Positions 16,317 through 24,110 are shown, numbered from the stretch's first letter. The stretch is 32,078 bases of DNA from Pseudoxanthomonas sp. (GCF_024710765.1 NZ_JANJUE010000127.1:1-32078), one strand, 5' to 3'. The notes: generated by a model from the sequence alone, not told the origin. Made by a program: numbers and translations.

Positions 16317-17435
16317 ATGCCCTCGTCCACCCTCGGTGTTCCGGTCCGCGCGCTGACCGGTTTCGCGGTTGCCCTGCTAACCCTGCTCCTGCCCGGCCAG
16401 GTCCGCGCCGACTGCGGGAAGTGCAGGGAAATCGCGGAGAAGTTCGCGCGCCAGGAGGGCTTCAACGGCACCGTGCTGGTCACGCGGGACGGCCGCGGAA
16501 TCTACAGCGGCGCCTTCGGCACGGCGGATGCGGAAGCCGGAATATCGATGACGCCGCAAACACGCTTCGAAGCCGGTTCGATTTCCAAGTGGATCGCGGC
16601 CATCGTGACGCTGCGGTTGGTGGAACAGGGCCGCCTGGCGCTGGACGAACCGATTACCACCTATCTGCCGGACTACCGGCCCGATACCGGCCGCAAGCTC
16701 ACCCTGCGCTGGCTGATGAGCCATTCCAGTGGCGTGCCCAACCAGTGGGACGCCGCAGCCAAGCAGGACCCGTCGCTCAAGCAGCAGTCCCTGGACAACG
16801 CCACCGCGGTACGCACCTACGCCAGCGGCGATCTGGCCTTCGAACCGGGGACCGACTGGGACTACTCGCACTCGAACTGGCTGATCGTCAAGGCGATTGT
16901 CGAGCGCGTCAGCGGGCAACCCTATGCTGCGCTGGTGCGGACCCTGCTGACCGTGCCGTTGGGGCTGCGCGACAGCGGCACCTTCTCCGGCGACTCGACC
17001 CACGTCACCGGCATGGCCGTGGGCTATGCGGCGTTGCAGCCGGTCGTGACACCCCGGTCCAATCCCGTGCCCGATTTCATGATGCTGGCCGGCGGCTACT
17101 ACACCAGCGTCGGCGACCTGCAGCGGCTGATGGACGCGGTCTTCAACCATCGCGTCCTGTCCGCCGCCGGCGTCACCACCTTGATGGAAGTGATCCGCCC
17201 GGCGCAGAGCTACGCGCTAGGTGGCCGGGTCAAGACGCTGCCGGTGGCGGGAAAGCCACGCAAGGTGGCCTGGGAATACGGTTCCAACGGCGCGTTCCGC
17301 GTACTCGCCTGGCGGGTGCTGGAAGACGGCCACAGCGTGATCCTGGCCAACAACACCAGCTTCGATCACATGCGCATCGGTGATCTGGCGACCGCCTTGC
17401 TGGATGCCAGTTACGAGGAACCGGCGCCGCCGTGA
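16317..17435 (+). CDS. serine hydrolase, beta-lactamase/PBP class C type
   Basis: This 372-aa exported protein has a signal peptide (about residues 1-31, ending ...VRA). It carries the S-x-x-K active site 'SISK' (Ser at about 88, Lys at about 91) and a Y-x-N-like element in 'DYSHSNW'. It belongs to the large family that includes class C beta-lactamases, D-alanyl-D-alanine carboxypeptidases and esterases. Annotation beyond serine hydrolase is not justified from sequence alone. Two cysteines ('DCGKC') follow the signal cleavage site. No ribosome site is obvious before the ATG at 16317. The gene converges with 17471-18187, leaving about 35 bases between the stops. Confidence 0.85.
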   Translation: MPSSTLGVPVRALTGFAVALLTLLLPGQVRADCGKCREIAEKFARQEGFNGTVLVTRDGRGIYSGAFGTADAEAGISMTPQTRFEAGSISKWIAAIVTLRLVEQGRLALDEPITTYLPDYRPDTGRKLTLRWLMSHSSGVPNQWDAAAKQDPSLKQQSLDNATAVRTYASGDLAFEPGTDWDYSHSNWLIVKAIVERVSGQPYAALVRTLLTVPLGLRDSGTFSGDSTHVTGMAVGYAALQPVVTPRSNPVPDFMMLAGGYYTSVGDLQRLMDAVFNHRVLSAAGVTTLMEVIRPAQSYALGGRVKTLPVAGKPRKVAWEYGSNGAFRVLAWRVLEDGHSVILANNTSFDHMRIGDLATALLDASYEEPAPP

Positions 17436-17470
17436 TCGAACCTTGAGACGGGCTGGACCAGACGTGCCCA

Positions 17471-18187
17471 TCAGGGGCGTGGATAGTTGCGTCCATGCCC
17501 GAAGATCTTGAAAAGCCGGAATGCTTCCTTGTCGGCACTCAAGTTTTCCGGTGGCGTCAGGATTTCAAACTGGTAGGCATAACGATCTGCCGCACGCGAA
17601 TCTCCGGCCAGATACGCCGCACGCAGGTAGGCCGCGCTGGTAGTCAGGTTACCCAATTCCTCGGTGTGCCGATAAATGTCGGACAGCAGATGAAATGCGT
17701 AGACGTTTCCTTGGCCCGCCCCCGTTGAAAGCAGGCCAATCGCCGTTCTGGCCTCGCCATCCAAGGCAAGGCTCATTGCATAGAGCGACTGGGCCACTTT
17801 GCTGCCTGTCCGCTCGTACTCCTCCCGATAGTCTGCGGTGGACCGCGTGCGGAGATCTTGAATCTGTTTCGCCGTGGGGTAACCGTGTGCCAATAGCCAT
17901 TGGGCTTCCTCCGGGGTCGAAGCCACATTGGGGTTACGCTCGCAGTCTTCCGCTCCTGGCGGACATTGATAATGCCGCAAGAGATTGGAAGACACCGCAG
18001 GCCTCGTTGCGTCCATGGGCAGAGGCAAGGGTTCCAATGGCATGGCCCCTTCCAGGGCCAGTTCACTCTCAAGCGGAGAGTCAACGCGCCCCGTTTTCTC
18101 GTTGTCTCCAAGTAGGAACAGCCAGTAACCCGCTCCGATGAGCAAGGCCGTCACCACCAGCATCGCGATTTTCTTATTGGCAGCCAT
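17471..18187 (-). CDS. membrane-anchored protein with helical repeats, unknown
   Basis: The frame encodes a 238-aa protein with one N-terminal transmembrane helix (about residues 7-26). A Glu/Pro-rich linker follows, then a helical region (about residues 90-215) with Ala/Leu/Tyr periodicity ('VAQSLYAMSLALDGEARTAIGLL', 'GNVYAFHLLSDIYRH', 'AAYLRAAYLAGDSRAADRYAY'). This looks like degenerate TPR or Sel1-type repeats. It would face the periplasm. Two cysteines ('QCPPGAEDCERN') lie close together in the linker and may form a disulfide. I recognise no named family. The next unknown membrane-anchored gene lies about 130 nt upstream on the same strand. Confidence 0.65.
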   Translation of the reverse strand: MAANKKIAMLVVTALLIGAGYWLFLLGDNEKTGRVDSPLESELALEGAMPLEPLPLPMDATRPAVSSNLLRHYQCPPGAEDCERNPNVASTPEEAQWLLAHGYPTAKQIQDLRTRSTADYREEYERTGSKVAQSLYAMSLALDGEARTAIGLLSTGAGQGNVYAFHLLSDIYRHTEELGNLTTSAAYLRAAYLAGDSRAADRYAYQFEILTPPENLSADKEAFRLFKIFGHGRNYPRP

Positions 18188-18317
18188 TCCTGATCACCTC
18201 GACATCCCCCGCCTCGATCATCGGCATTCGTTCGGAACGCTGACGGTAAGTACGAAGTGGGCCCTCCGGAGGAGGCGCTCACTATAGGAATGTTCTGAAA
18301 CATCAGGGGATCTGCAT

Positions 18318-18962
18318 CTAATCTTGCAGCGATTCCAAGGCATCGCGCAGCCGCGCAATTGCCTGCTCCTGCCTGGAACCCTCCGGACTGTCCGCGGTTT
18401 GAAGAAGTGCGTGGGTAGCTTCAACCAACTTTCGTGCCCGGGTGCCCTTCCTGGGGGTCCACGTTTCACCACACTGGCCGGAAGCCGTGAAGAACAGGTA
18501 GTACAGCCCATCCATTCCGCGGTTGGGTTCCGCACGAACGTTGTGAATGTCTTCGGTGATCGTCTCGACAATTGCGGATGTCAGGTCGGGAGCGAGGGCG
18601 ACTTGTCGCGGCCCGCCGGGCGGCGCTCTGAAGGTGCCACTAGGAAACAACTCAAACTCCTGGACCCGGACGTTACTTCCGGAGATGGCGATAAGCTCCG
18701 ATGGTTGGTCTGGTGGCGCGAGGACCACCATGAGGAGATCCGATGGCATTCCTATTTTTTGCCGATACGCTTCGGCTGAATCGCCCATCATGCATGGCCA
18801 GAGACCGTCGCCATACCTGGCCTGCAAATGGGCCTGTCGGCGGCTCTCGTAGGCTTCGCGCCCAAGGGTATAGCCCAGCAACATCAACGGCACCAGAACG
18901 CCGATGCCGGCCAGCGTCAGGATGCGTTTCCAGCGAAGTTTTCCGCGACGTTCCATGTCCAT
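18318..18962 (-). CDS. membrane-anchored protein, unknown
   Basis: This is a 214-aa protein with a basic N-terminus and one transmembrane helix (about residues 14-34), followed by a presumably periplasmic domain with two well-separated cysteine sites (WPCMMGD and GQCGE). It contains 'YRQKIGMPSDLLMVVLAPP' and a C-terminal helix rich in Ala, Arg and Gln. I do not recognise a family. The start is ATG at 18962 or the one two codons later; no strong ribosome site decides. Its partner may be the following gene 17471-18187, which has the same topology. Both may have been acquired together, but base composition does not differ from the surroundings. Confidence 0.6.
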   Translation of the reverse strand: MDMERRGKLRWKRILTLAGIGVLVPLMLLGYTLGREAYESRRQAHLQARYGDGLWPCMMGDSAEAYRQKIGMPSDLLMVVLAPPDQPSELIAISGSNVRVQEFELFPSGTFRAPPGGPRQVALAPDLTSAIVETITEDIHNVRAEPNRGMDGLYYLFFTASGQCGETWTPRKGTRARKLVEATHALLQTADSPEGSRQEQAIARLRDALESLQD

Positions 18963-19027
18963 GGGATGCCGGCACCGGGGATGGGCGGGACTCTAGCCAA
19001 GCCGTGTCCGGGGAGCAATCACCGGGG

Positions 19028-19064
19028 CGGACTGACCGGCCCACGCGTTGGCGCGGTCAGTCCG
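19028..19064. terminator. stem-loop downstream of the XAC0095-like gene
   Basis: GGACTGACC (19029-19037) and GGTCAGTCC (19055-19063) form a perfect 9-bp stem, extended by one C-G pair, with a 17-nt loop. It lies about 10 nt after the stop of the small gene at 19072. There is no T-run, so it may be a transcript-end stabiliser or a Rho-dependent end rather than a classical terminator. Confidence 0.45.
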
Positions 19065-19071
19065 GGGGCGG

Positions 19072-19332
19072 TCAGCGCTTCTTCTTGTCCAGGAAGATGT
19101 GGTGGGCGGTGTTGAGGATGCGGCGCAGGTGGCGGGCGTGGTCGTAGAGGAGTTCGGTGACCGGGAGGATATGGACGGGGATCTGGAGGGTGTCGTCCTG
19201 GATCCTGCGGGGGGCGATGAGGACGGCGGCCAGTTGGACCTGTTCGGCCATGCGCCGGAGGTGGCGGTGGCTGTCCTCGGTGATCAGGTAGCCGCGATCG
19301 GGCCGGGGGGCGGCGGGCTTCTTTTCCTTCAT
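19072..19332 (-). CDS. XAC0095-like small protein
   Basis: The 86-aa protein from the ATG at 19332 has a Lys/Pro/Arg-rich start. Then comes 'GYLITEDSHRHLRRMAEQVQLA', a short helical hairpin region and a Lys-rich end. The GYxLxEDxHxxLRxMxExVxxxAxL pattern resembles the small XAC0095 domain family, which is common in Xanthomonadaceae and has no established function as far as I know. An AAGGAG ribosome site (19345-19340) sits 7 nt before the start. A long hairpin-rich leader lies upstream (19333-19612). The gene is GC-rich like the chromosome, unlike the AT-richer pair further upstream. The family call is from remembered patterns. Confidence 0.65.
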   Translation of the reverse strand: MKEKKPAAPRPDRGYLITEDSHRHLRRMAEQVQLAAVLIAPRRIQDDTLQIPVHILPVTELLYDHARHLRRILNTAHHIFLDKKKR

Positions 19333-19612
19333 GCAAACACTCCTTCTGCTCTCCACGCACGGGATGTGCGTGGTTGTCGGGAGGTTCAAAGCCGCTTACA
19401 GACGGTGGGCGTATTTCCCTGACGGGTGTTGTATTAGCCACCCTCCCGACGCAGAGCTCGCGCCGGTCCGTATTGTGACACGCAATACGGAAAAGCCACC
19501 GCGTATCGGTGGTGGCCTCCGCTGTAAGAGGAGCTTTGAAACTCCGGGGAAGGAGTCTGCTACAGGGTGGGGGTGGAGTCGACTAACTTTGAATCATCGT
19601 TAGTTCTATGAA
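19333..19612 (-). ncRNA. candidate structured leader or small RNA, several hairpins
   Basis: The 280-base gap contains at least five inverted repeats. CCACGCAC/GTGCGTGG (19353-19360/19366-19373) lies next to the ribosome site. GTCGGGAGG/CCTCCCGAC (19376-19384/19442-19450) encloses about 57 nt. CCGTATTG/CAATACGG lies at 19468-19475/19483-19490, and CCACCG/CGGTGG at 19496-19501/19507-19512. A CTAAC/GTTAG pair (19583-19587/19599-19603) lies just after the ATPase stop. No open frame with family features fits. The density of perfect stems is far above that of the neighbouring spacers. Whether it is a cis-regulatory leader of the small gene, a processed RNA or a repeat is open. Confidence 0.45.
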
Positions 19613-21112
19613 TCACATCCAGATTGCCTGACCAAGTACATTTCTAATCTTCTTAACCATTGCCTCGCCGACGCTCCTTACTTCATCCAGCGCGTCATCA
19701 TCTGCATCCACCAAATCTCTAATCGTAGTGAATCCAGCATCTTGCAACGCCTGAATCTTCTGTTGACTAAGCCCATACGGGTAAACTTTTGACTTCTCAA
19801 GCGTTGTTATTGGCTCAAAGAAAATTGCCAAGTCCTCAGTCGAAGGTGTCTCAGGAAGAGAAACTTCCGAAAGAACTCCTCCTTTATTGAATTGAACGGC
19901 CTCTTCCCTGGCCGGATTTATCCAATTATCAAACAAATTTTTGGTAAGTCTGGACCCCGATGTCTGCTCAAGAAGAGTACATAGATTCAGCGCATATCGA
20001 GCCCCCCTCCCACCTGACTTAAGCGCCCTCGATGCCTCCCGCTTCGACATGAATCCAGCATATTCAAGTATCTGTAACGGCTTTGCCAAATGCTCGTCGA
20101 CTTCTCGACGAACAAGCACATCTCGCGGGTGATTCACCTTTTGTCCGCATTCGCTAAAAATCATATTTGCTACATCTTGCGCCACGGAAACCATGGGCTC
20201 ATACATTCCAAGCTTTGGTTTTATCTCATCCAGCAACGGCCAATAGTAATTACTCGACAGCTCAATAAGAGTTTCGCTTAGCTCGGGAAGCCCTATTCTT
20301 CTGCTGGAGGAACATCTTGCCTGAAGAGCGTTGCAGGCAAAAACGAAGCTTCGCATATTTCCCAGCACCGACTGTGCCAAAAACGATGCCACAGTCCTCT
20401 TATCCAAGCTCCCACTAAGCGCCCATCCGCCAAAATCGTCAGGATATCTCGCATCCATGACCTCCACAAACGTCTCTGCAAAATCAGGAAGCTCTTCGTT
20501 CCTAAGAAGATCGATTACCGTGGCGTCGTTATATACATCGAAGCGAGTTCCAAACCTTGTAACACCAGGATAGATAGAAGCCTTGCAAGAAACAGAACTA
20601 CTCGAAAGAGTTCGATAGATATCAAAAAACTCTTCTAGAGACGCCTCTCGCCCCAGATGCGCTGCATCATCAAAGAACAAAACTATCCTCTTTCCGAGTG
20701 TCGATGAAAGATGCGAAAGTGCGATCTGTACAGCCCCGACATCCGGAACCGGATAAAATTCTTTCGCCCTATCTCCCAGAGCACTTCTAATATTATTTAT
20801 CACTATCTCGCAAAGAATTCGCCCATAGGCCTCCCCAGTACTCTTTAGCAAGGGCGCATGCCGGAGGCTCATGTAAATACCAATAGCACTCGCATCCACC
20901 ACAAATGGATCAAGCTTTCTTGATGCAGCAATCATCAGCGCACTTTTACCGCTACCTCGCCCACCCTTGATTAGCACAGGCCCATGTGACATCAGCGCGG
21001 ACAGAACGCGCCTGTCATATCTCGACGGAAATCTATGAAACTCATCAAATCGGCTTGGCTCGCAGTCTTCGGCAGCGAGAATTAACGAGCTATCCTGAAT
21101 TTCCAAAGTCAT
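19613..21112 (-). CDS. ORC/CDC6-like AAA ATPase with C-terminal helix-hairpin-helix
   Basis: The gene encodes a 499-aa protein. The P-loop is 'GGRGSGKS' (residues 50-57) and Walker B is 'RIVLFFDDAAHL' (about 142-153), followed by 'ASIYPGVTRFG' (about 178-188) in a sensor-1-like position. A helical lid region comes next, then a likely winged-helix segment (about 349-381, ending 'RYALNLCTLLE'). The end (about 447-495) is a helix-hairpin-helix-like nucleic-acid-binding unit with 'GLSQQKIQALQDAGFTTIRDL'. The layout recalls ORC/CDC6-type ATPases that load or remodel on DNA. Residues 400-445 look like a linker. The ATG at 21112 overlaps the upstream stop by 4 bases. Base composition is much lower in GC than its surroundings and codon use differs, suggesting transfer. 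Function is unknown; a defence role is a hypothesis. Confidence 0.85.
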   Translation of the reverse strand: MTLEIQDSSLILAAEDCEPSRFDEFHRFPSRYDRRVLSALMSHGPVLIKGGRGSGKSALMIAASRKLDPFVVDASAIGIYMSLRHAPLLKSTGEAYGRILCEIVINNIRSALGDRAKEFYPVPDVGAVQIALSHLSSTLGKRIVLFFDDAAHLGREASLEEFFDIYRTLSSSSVSCKASIYPGVTRFGTRFDVYNDATVIDLLRNEELPDFAETFVEVMDARYPDDFGGWALSGSLDKRTVASFLAQSVLGNMRSFVFACNALQARCSSSRRIGLPELSETLIELSSNYYWPLLDEIKPKLGMYEPMVSVAQDVANMIFSECGQKVNHPRDVLVRREVDEHLAKPLQILEYAGFMSKREASRALKSGGRGARYALNLCTLLEQTSGSRLTKNLFDNWINPAREEAVQFNKGGVLSEVSLPETPSTEDLAIFFEPITTLEKSKVYPYGLSQQKIQALQDAGFTTIRDLVDADDDALDEVRSVGEAMVKKIRNVLGQAIWM

Positions 21113-21906
21113 TTGAAAACCTCAATTGATTCCGCCTCATTCAGAAGCTTAACTGCTACATCAATATTTACACGATGAGGAACATGCGGAATTAGATTTA
21201 CTAGTACACCCACCTCAGCCAAAACCTGAATAGACCTGTCCGTAACATTTTGGATCGTAGCGCGATCATAGATACTTCCAGGCGGAACAACGAACTCGGA
21301 ATGTATCCCTTTGGAAGCAAGTGAATACAATTTATTGGCTTCTTCGCGCCGTCTCGGGACAAAAGCATCAGCACCCATGGCCTTTAGTCCTGCCAACCAA
21401 GCGCCTCCTTCCGTTTCAGAATCAGCGAGAACCTTCATACAAATGGCCCAATAGAGTCGACCATAGTAGTCGCCAAAAATTGCCTTAGTTATCTCTTTGT
21501 ACGAGACATCCTCGACCCAGTCTTTTGCTTTATTTTCGGGAATCACATCACCTCGCCACTGGATAGATGTCTTCCATGGAATTTCAGGCGTGTAGTTCGC
21601 GTGCTCCTGAGTTCTCTTAACAACCAGGAGGCGGGTTGGATCTAAACGCCCCGCAATCGCAGTCATGCCAACTTCTAGTATGGAACGAGCCAAGAAAGGG
21701 CCATATAGAGAAAGGCGATGCTCAGATTCACCGGCTAACCAAACCAACTCTCCGAGCGCCGTATCGAGCGTACCTTTTAGGTGCAGCAATATTTGCGAGA
21801 ACTCGCCACCGTTCTTTAAATCCTGTTCCTCCCCACAGACGAGAGTACTTAGGCATTTGACAGAAGTATCTTGGCTCACTGCGGAGTCTTGTACTTTTTC
21901 GGACAT
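21109..21906 (-). CDS. unknown helical protein, partner of the ATPase
   Basis: The 265-aa protein starts at the ATG at 21906, which has a GAAGGA ribosome site close upstream; a GTG at 21957 is the longer alternative. There is no signal peptide or membrane helix. It is mostly helical: 'LHLKGTLDTALGELVWLAGESEHR', 'ARSILEVGMTAIAGRLDPTRLLV', then a C-terminal section with 'KLYSLASKGIHSEF' (about residues 192-205). The last segment resembles the Ser/Lys-x-x-His turn seen in several HEPN-like or abortive-infection proteins. The canonical HEPN Arg is not at the expected spacing, so that link is weak. The stop overlaps the ATPase start (ATGA), implying equal production and a shared complex. The gene is AT-richer than its surroundings. 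Confidence 0.75.
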   Translation of the reverse strand: MSEKVQDSAVSQDTSVKCLSTLVCGEEQDLKNGGEFSQILLHLKGTLDTALGELVWLAGESEHRLSLYGPFLARSILEVGMTAIAGRLDPTRLLVVKRTQEHANYTPEIPWKTSIQWRGDVIPENKAKDWVEDVSYKEITKAIFGDYYGRLYWAICMKVLADSETEGGAWLAGLKAMGADAFVPRRREEANKLYSLASKGIHSEFVVPPGSIYDRATIQNVTDRSIQVLAEVGVLVNLIPHVPHRVNIDVAVKLLNEAESIEVFK

Positions 21907-21961
21907 TTTTCCTTCGCCTATAATTTTCCCTTTGATGCATCTCAATATCTTAAGCACGACC

Positions 21962-21985
21962 TATCATCTCCCGGTGAGAGAGATA
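21962..21985. promoter_or_regulatory. imperfect dyad upstream of the two-gene island
   Basis: TATC-a-TCTC-ccggt-GAGA-ga-GATA lies about 55 nt upstream of the first island gene. It could be an operator for the operon or part of a promoter. TTGAGA (21945-21940) and TATAGG (21922-21917), 17 nt apart on the minus strand, look promoter-like. However, they would start transcription inside the ribosome site, so the true start is probably further upstream. Confidence 0.3.
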
Positions 21986-22087
21986 CTGTTCTTTTGACGT
22001 AGCCGCGGCGCACCCGATAGGTCGACCGAACTTTAAGCACAAAGCGTAGACTCTCCCATCGCCTCTCCATAGCGACTTGCCGCCCTC

Positions 22088-22447
22088 CTACATCGTATGC
22101 GTCGGCTTATCCGCGCTCAGCGTGCCGGCGAGTATCGTCTCGATGCGGTTCTTGATGGCTTCGCCATCACTGTTGTCCGGGAACTGCACGCCGATGCCGG
22201 CGGTGCGGGCGCCCTGGGCGCCGGCGGGGGTCACCCAGACGACCTTGCCGGCGACGGGCAGGCGTTCGGTGGATTCGGGGAGGGTGAGCAGGAGGAAGAC
22301 TTCGTCGCCCAGGAAGTAGCGCTTGGGCGTGGGGACGAAGATGCCGCCGCCCTTCATGAAGGGCATGTAGGCGTTGTAGAGGGCGGCCTTGTCCTTGACG
22401 GCCAGCGACAGGATGCCCTGGCGACCGGTGGCGGCGGGTGTATTCAT
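22088..22447 (-). CDS. pilZ: PilZ-domain type IV pilus protein
   Basis: This is a 119-aa single PilZ domain. It contains 'MPFMKGGGIFVPTPKRYFLGDEVFLLL' and 'VAGKVVWVTPAGAQGARTAGIGVQF', as in the PilZ proteins encoded next to holB in Pseudomonas and Xanthomonas. These members are needed for type IV pilus biogenesis. They lack the N-terminal RxxxR motif for cyclic-di-GMP, and none is visible here. The gene directly follows holB after 25 nt. Downstream, conserved synteny is interrupted by the AT-rich island. Confidence 0.9.
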   Translation of the reverse strand: MNTPAATGRQGILSLAVKDKAALYNAYMPFMKGGGIFVPTPKRYFLGDEVFLLLTLPESTERLPVAGKVVWVTPAGAQGARTAGIGVQFPDNSDGEAIKNRIETILAGTLSADKPTHTM

Positions 22448-22472
22448 CGGTGTCCCCTTGCTCCTTGTGACG

Positions 22473-23435
22473 TCAGCCGCGTGCGGCGCGGGTGGGGCGC
22501 GGTTCGCCCATCTGTCGCGTCCACAGCAGCAGCAGTTCGGCCACCGCCAGATCCCCCCGGACGGTGGTACGCAGCAGATCCCGTGTCCGGTTGGCGGCGT
22601 CGAACCACGCGGCCAGCTTGGTCAATCGGGCGGTGTCGGTCAAGCCGGCGGCGCTGGCCTGGGCCAGGGCCAGATCGGCGGCGTGGCGCAGGCGGGCGTC
22701 GGCCAGGTCGTCGTTGGCCCACTTCTGCGCGGTTTCCACCACGCCCAGCTGGCCGCGGGCGAGCTTGTCCAGGTCGCTGGCGATCTGCTTGCGCAGGACC
22801 AGGCCGTCCTCGCGGAGCCACTGGTCGGCCAAGCCGGGATGGCCGCGGGCGGCGTCCAGGGCTTCCTGGGCGGCGGCGGGCGCGTGGCCCTGCCCTTGCA
22901 GCCACGCCAATGCCTCGGCGCGCGGTGGCAGGCGGAATTCCAGCCGCTGGCAGCGGCTGCGGATGGTGGCCGGCAGGCGCGCGGGCTGGGCGCTGAGCAG
23001 CCACAGGTAGCGGCCGGGCGCGGGTTCTTCCAGGGTCTTGAGCAGGGCGTTGCAGGCCGAGCGGTTGATGGCGTCGGCCGGGTCGATGAGGGCGACCTGG
23101 GCGGCGCCGTATTGCGGAGTGAGCGCGAGCTTGCCGGAGAGGTCGCGAATCTGGTCGATGACGATCTCGGTGCGCAGCTTGCTGCCGTCCTTGGTTAGCC
23201 CAAAGGACACCACGTGCAAATCCGGATGGGTGCCGGCGGCCATCAGCGCGGCGCTGCGTTGGGCGTGGGCGGCGTCGCCGCCGGACAACACGTGCAAGGC
23301 CAGCCGCTCGGCGACGGCGCGCTTGCCCAGCCCGGCCGGTCCGCAGATGAGCAGGCCGTGGCCCATGCGGCCGCCGTCCAGCGCGGCGACGGCGTGGTCG
23401 TAGGCGCGTTGCTGCCAGGGGGAGAACTCGGTCAT
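22473..23435 (-). CDS. holB: DNA polymerase III subunit delta prime
   Basis: The protein has 320 aa with a clamp-loader AAA+ fold. 'ICGPAGLGKRA' (about residues 30-40) is at the P-loop position and 'GTHPDLHVVSF' follows. 'LIDPADAINRSACNALLKTLEEP' has the sensor-1 and SRC-like features of delta prime, with 'IRSRCQRLEF' after it. It joins tau/gamma and delta to load the sliding clamp. In E. coli delta prime the segment before GTHPD carries four zinc-binding cysteines. Here it has none (only three cysteines occur in the whole protein), so the zinc module appears lost. It lies between tmk and pilZ, 18 nt after tmk. Confidence 0.95.
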   Translation of the reverse strand: MTEFSPWQQRAYDHAVAALDGGRMGHGLLICGPAGLGKRAVAERLALHVLSGGDAAHAQRSAALMAAGTHPDLHVVSFGLTKDGSKLRTEIVIDQIRDLSGKLALTPQYGAAQVALIDPADAINRSACNALLKTLEEPAPGRYLWLLSAQPARLPATIRSRCQRLEFRLPPRAEALAWLQGQGHAPAAAQEALDAARGHPGLADQWLREDGLVLRKQIASDLDKLARGQLGVVETAQKWANDDLADARLRHAADLALAQASAAGLTDTARLTKLAAWFDAANRTRDLLRTTVRGDLAVAELLLLWTRQMGEPRPTRAARG

Positions 23436-23453
23436 GCCGGGGTCACTTCCACA

Positions 23454-24110
23454 TCATTCCAGGGTTTGGAGGGTTTCCAGCCACTGCCAGAGAGCGTCGC
23501 GCACGGCGGCGCCGACCTGGGCCGGAGTCTGGCTGGCGTCGATCAGGCGGAAGCGCTGCGGTTCCTCGGCGGCGCGCTGGCGGAAGCCGTGGCGCACGCG
23601 CTCGAAGAAGTCGTCCTGCTCGCTCTCGATGCGGTCGGGCCAGAGGTCGCGGCCGGCGGCGCGGGCACGGCCTTCGCGCACGTCCAGATCCAGCAGCAGG
23701 GTCAGGCCGGGCTTGATGCCGACGGCCTGGCGCTCCAGTTCGGCAATCCAGCGCGCGTCCAGGCCGCGGCCGGCGCCCTGGTAGGCGTAGCTGGAATCGG
23801 TGAATCGATCGCTGACGACAAACGCGCCGCGTTGCAGCGCCGGGCGGATGACCTGGCGCACGTGCTGGGCGCGGGCGGCGAACACGAGCAGCAGTTCGGT
23901 GTCGGCGTGCAGCGGTTCGTCCTGCGGGTTGAGGACGAGTTCGCGGATGCGCTCGGCCAGCGGGGTGCCGCCGGGTTCGCGGGTGAGCACGACTTCGTGG
24001 CCGCGCGCCTGCAACAGATCGCGCAGGGCGGTGATGGCGCTGGTCTTGCCGGCGCCCTCGCCGCCTTCCAGGCTGATGAAGTGCGGGTGGCTGAGGACGG
24101 ACTGGGTCAT
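23454..24110 (-). CDS. tmk: thymidylate kinase
   Basis: This 218-aa enzyme phosphorylates dTMP to dTDP. The P-loop is 'GGEGAGKTS' (residues 16-24). '[11 protein letters not shown]' and '[17 protein letters not shown]' bind the nucleotide substrate and the catalytic Asp-Arg pair. The lid contains '[20 protein letters not shown]', typical of the bacterial type II arrangement with Arg in the lid. The start ATG overlaps the mltG stop by 4 bases, so translation is coupled. The gene is part of the mltG-tmk-holB-pilZ run. Confidence 0.96.
   Translation of the reverse strand: MTQSVLSHPHFISLEGGEGAGKTSAITALRDLLQARGHEVVLTREPGGTPLAERIRELVLNPQDEPLHADTELLLVFAARAQHVRQVIRPALQRGAFVVSDRFTDSSYAYQGAGRGLDARWIAELERQAVGIKPGLTLLLDLDVREGRARAAGRDLWPDRIESEQDDFFERVRHGFRQRAAEEPQRFRLIDASQTPAQVGAAVRDALWQWLETLQTLE

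Noticed and set aside
19333-19612. A retron-type RNA for the neighbouring ATPase
   Set aside because: There is no reverse transcriptase gene anywhere near, so the structured region is not a retron by itself.
21907-21957. GTG at 21957 as start of the island's first gene
   Set aside because: The ATG at 21906 has a good ribosome site, and the extra 17 residues look like leader sequence.
19613-22000. Island as a classical prophage, integron or insertion sequence
   Set aside because: No integrase, transposase, tRNA end or clear terminal repeats were found.
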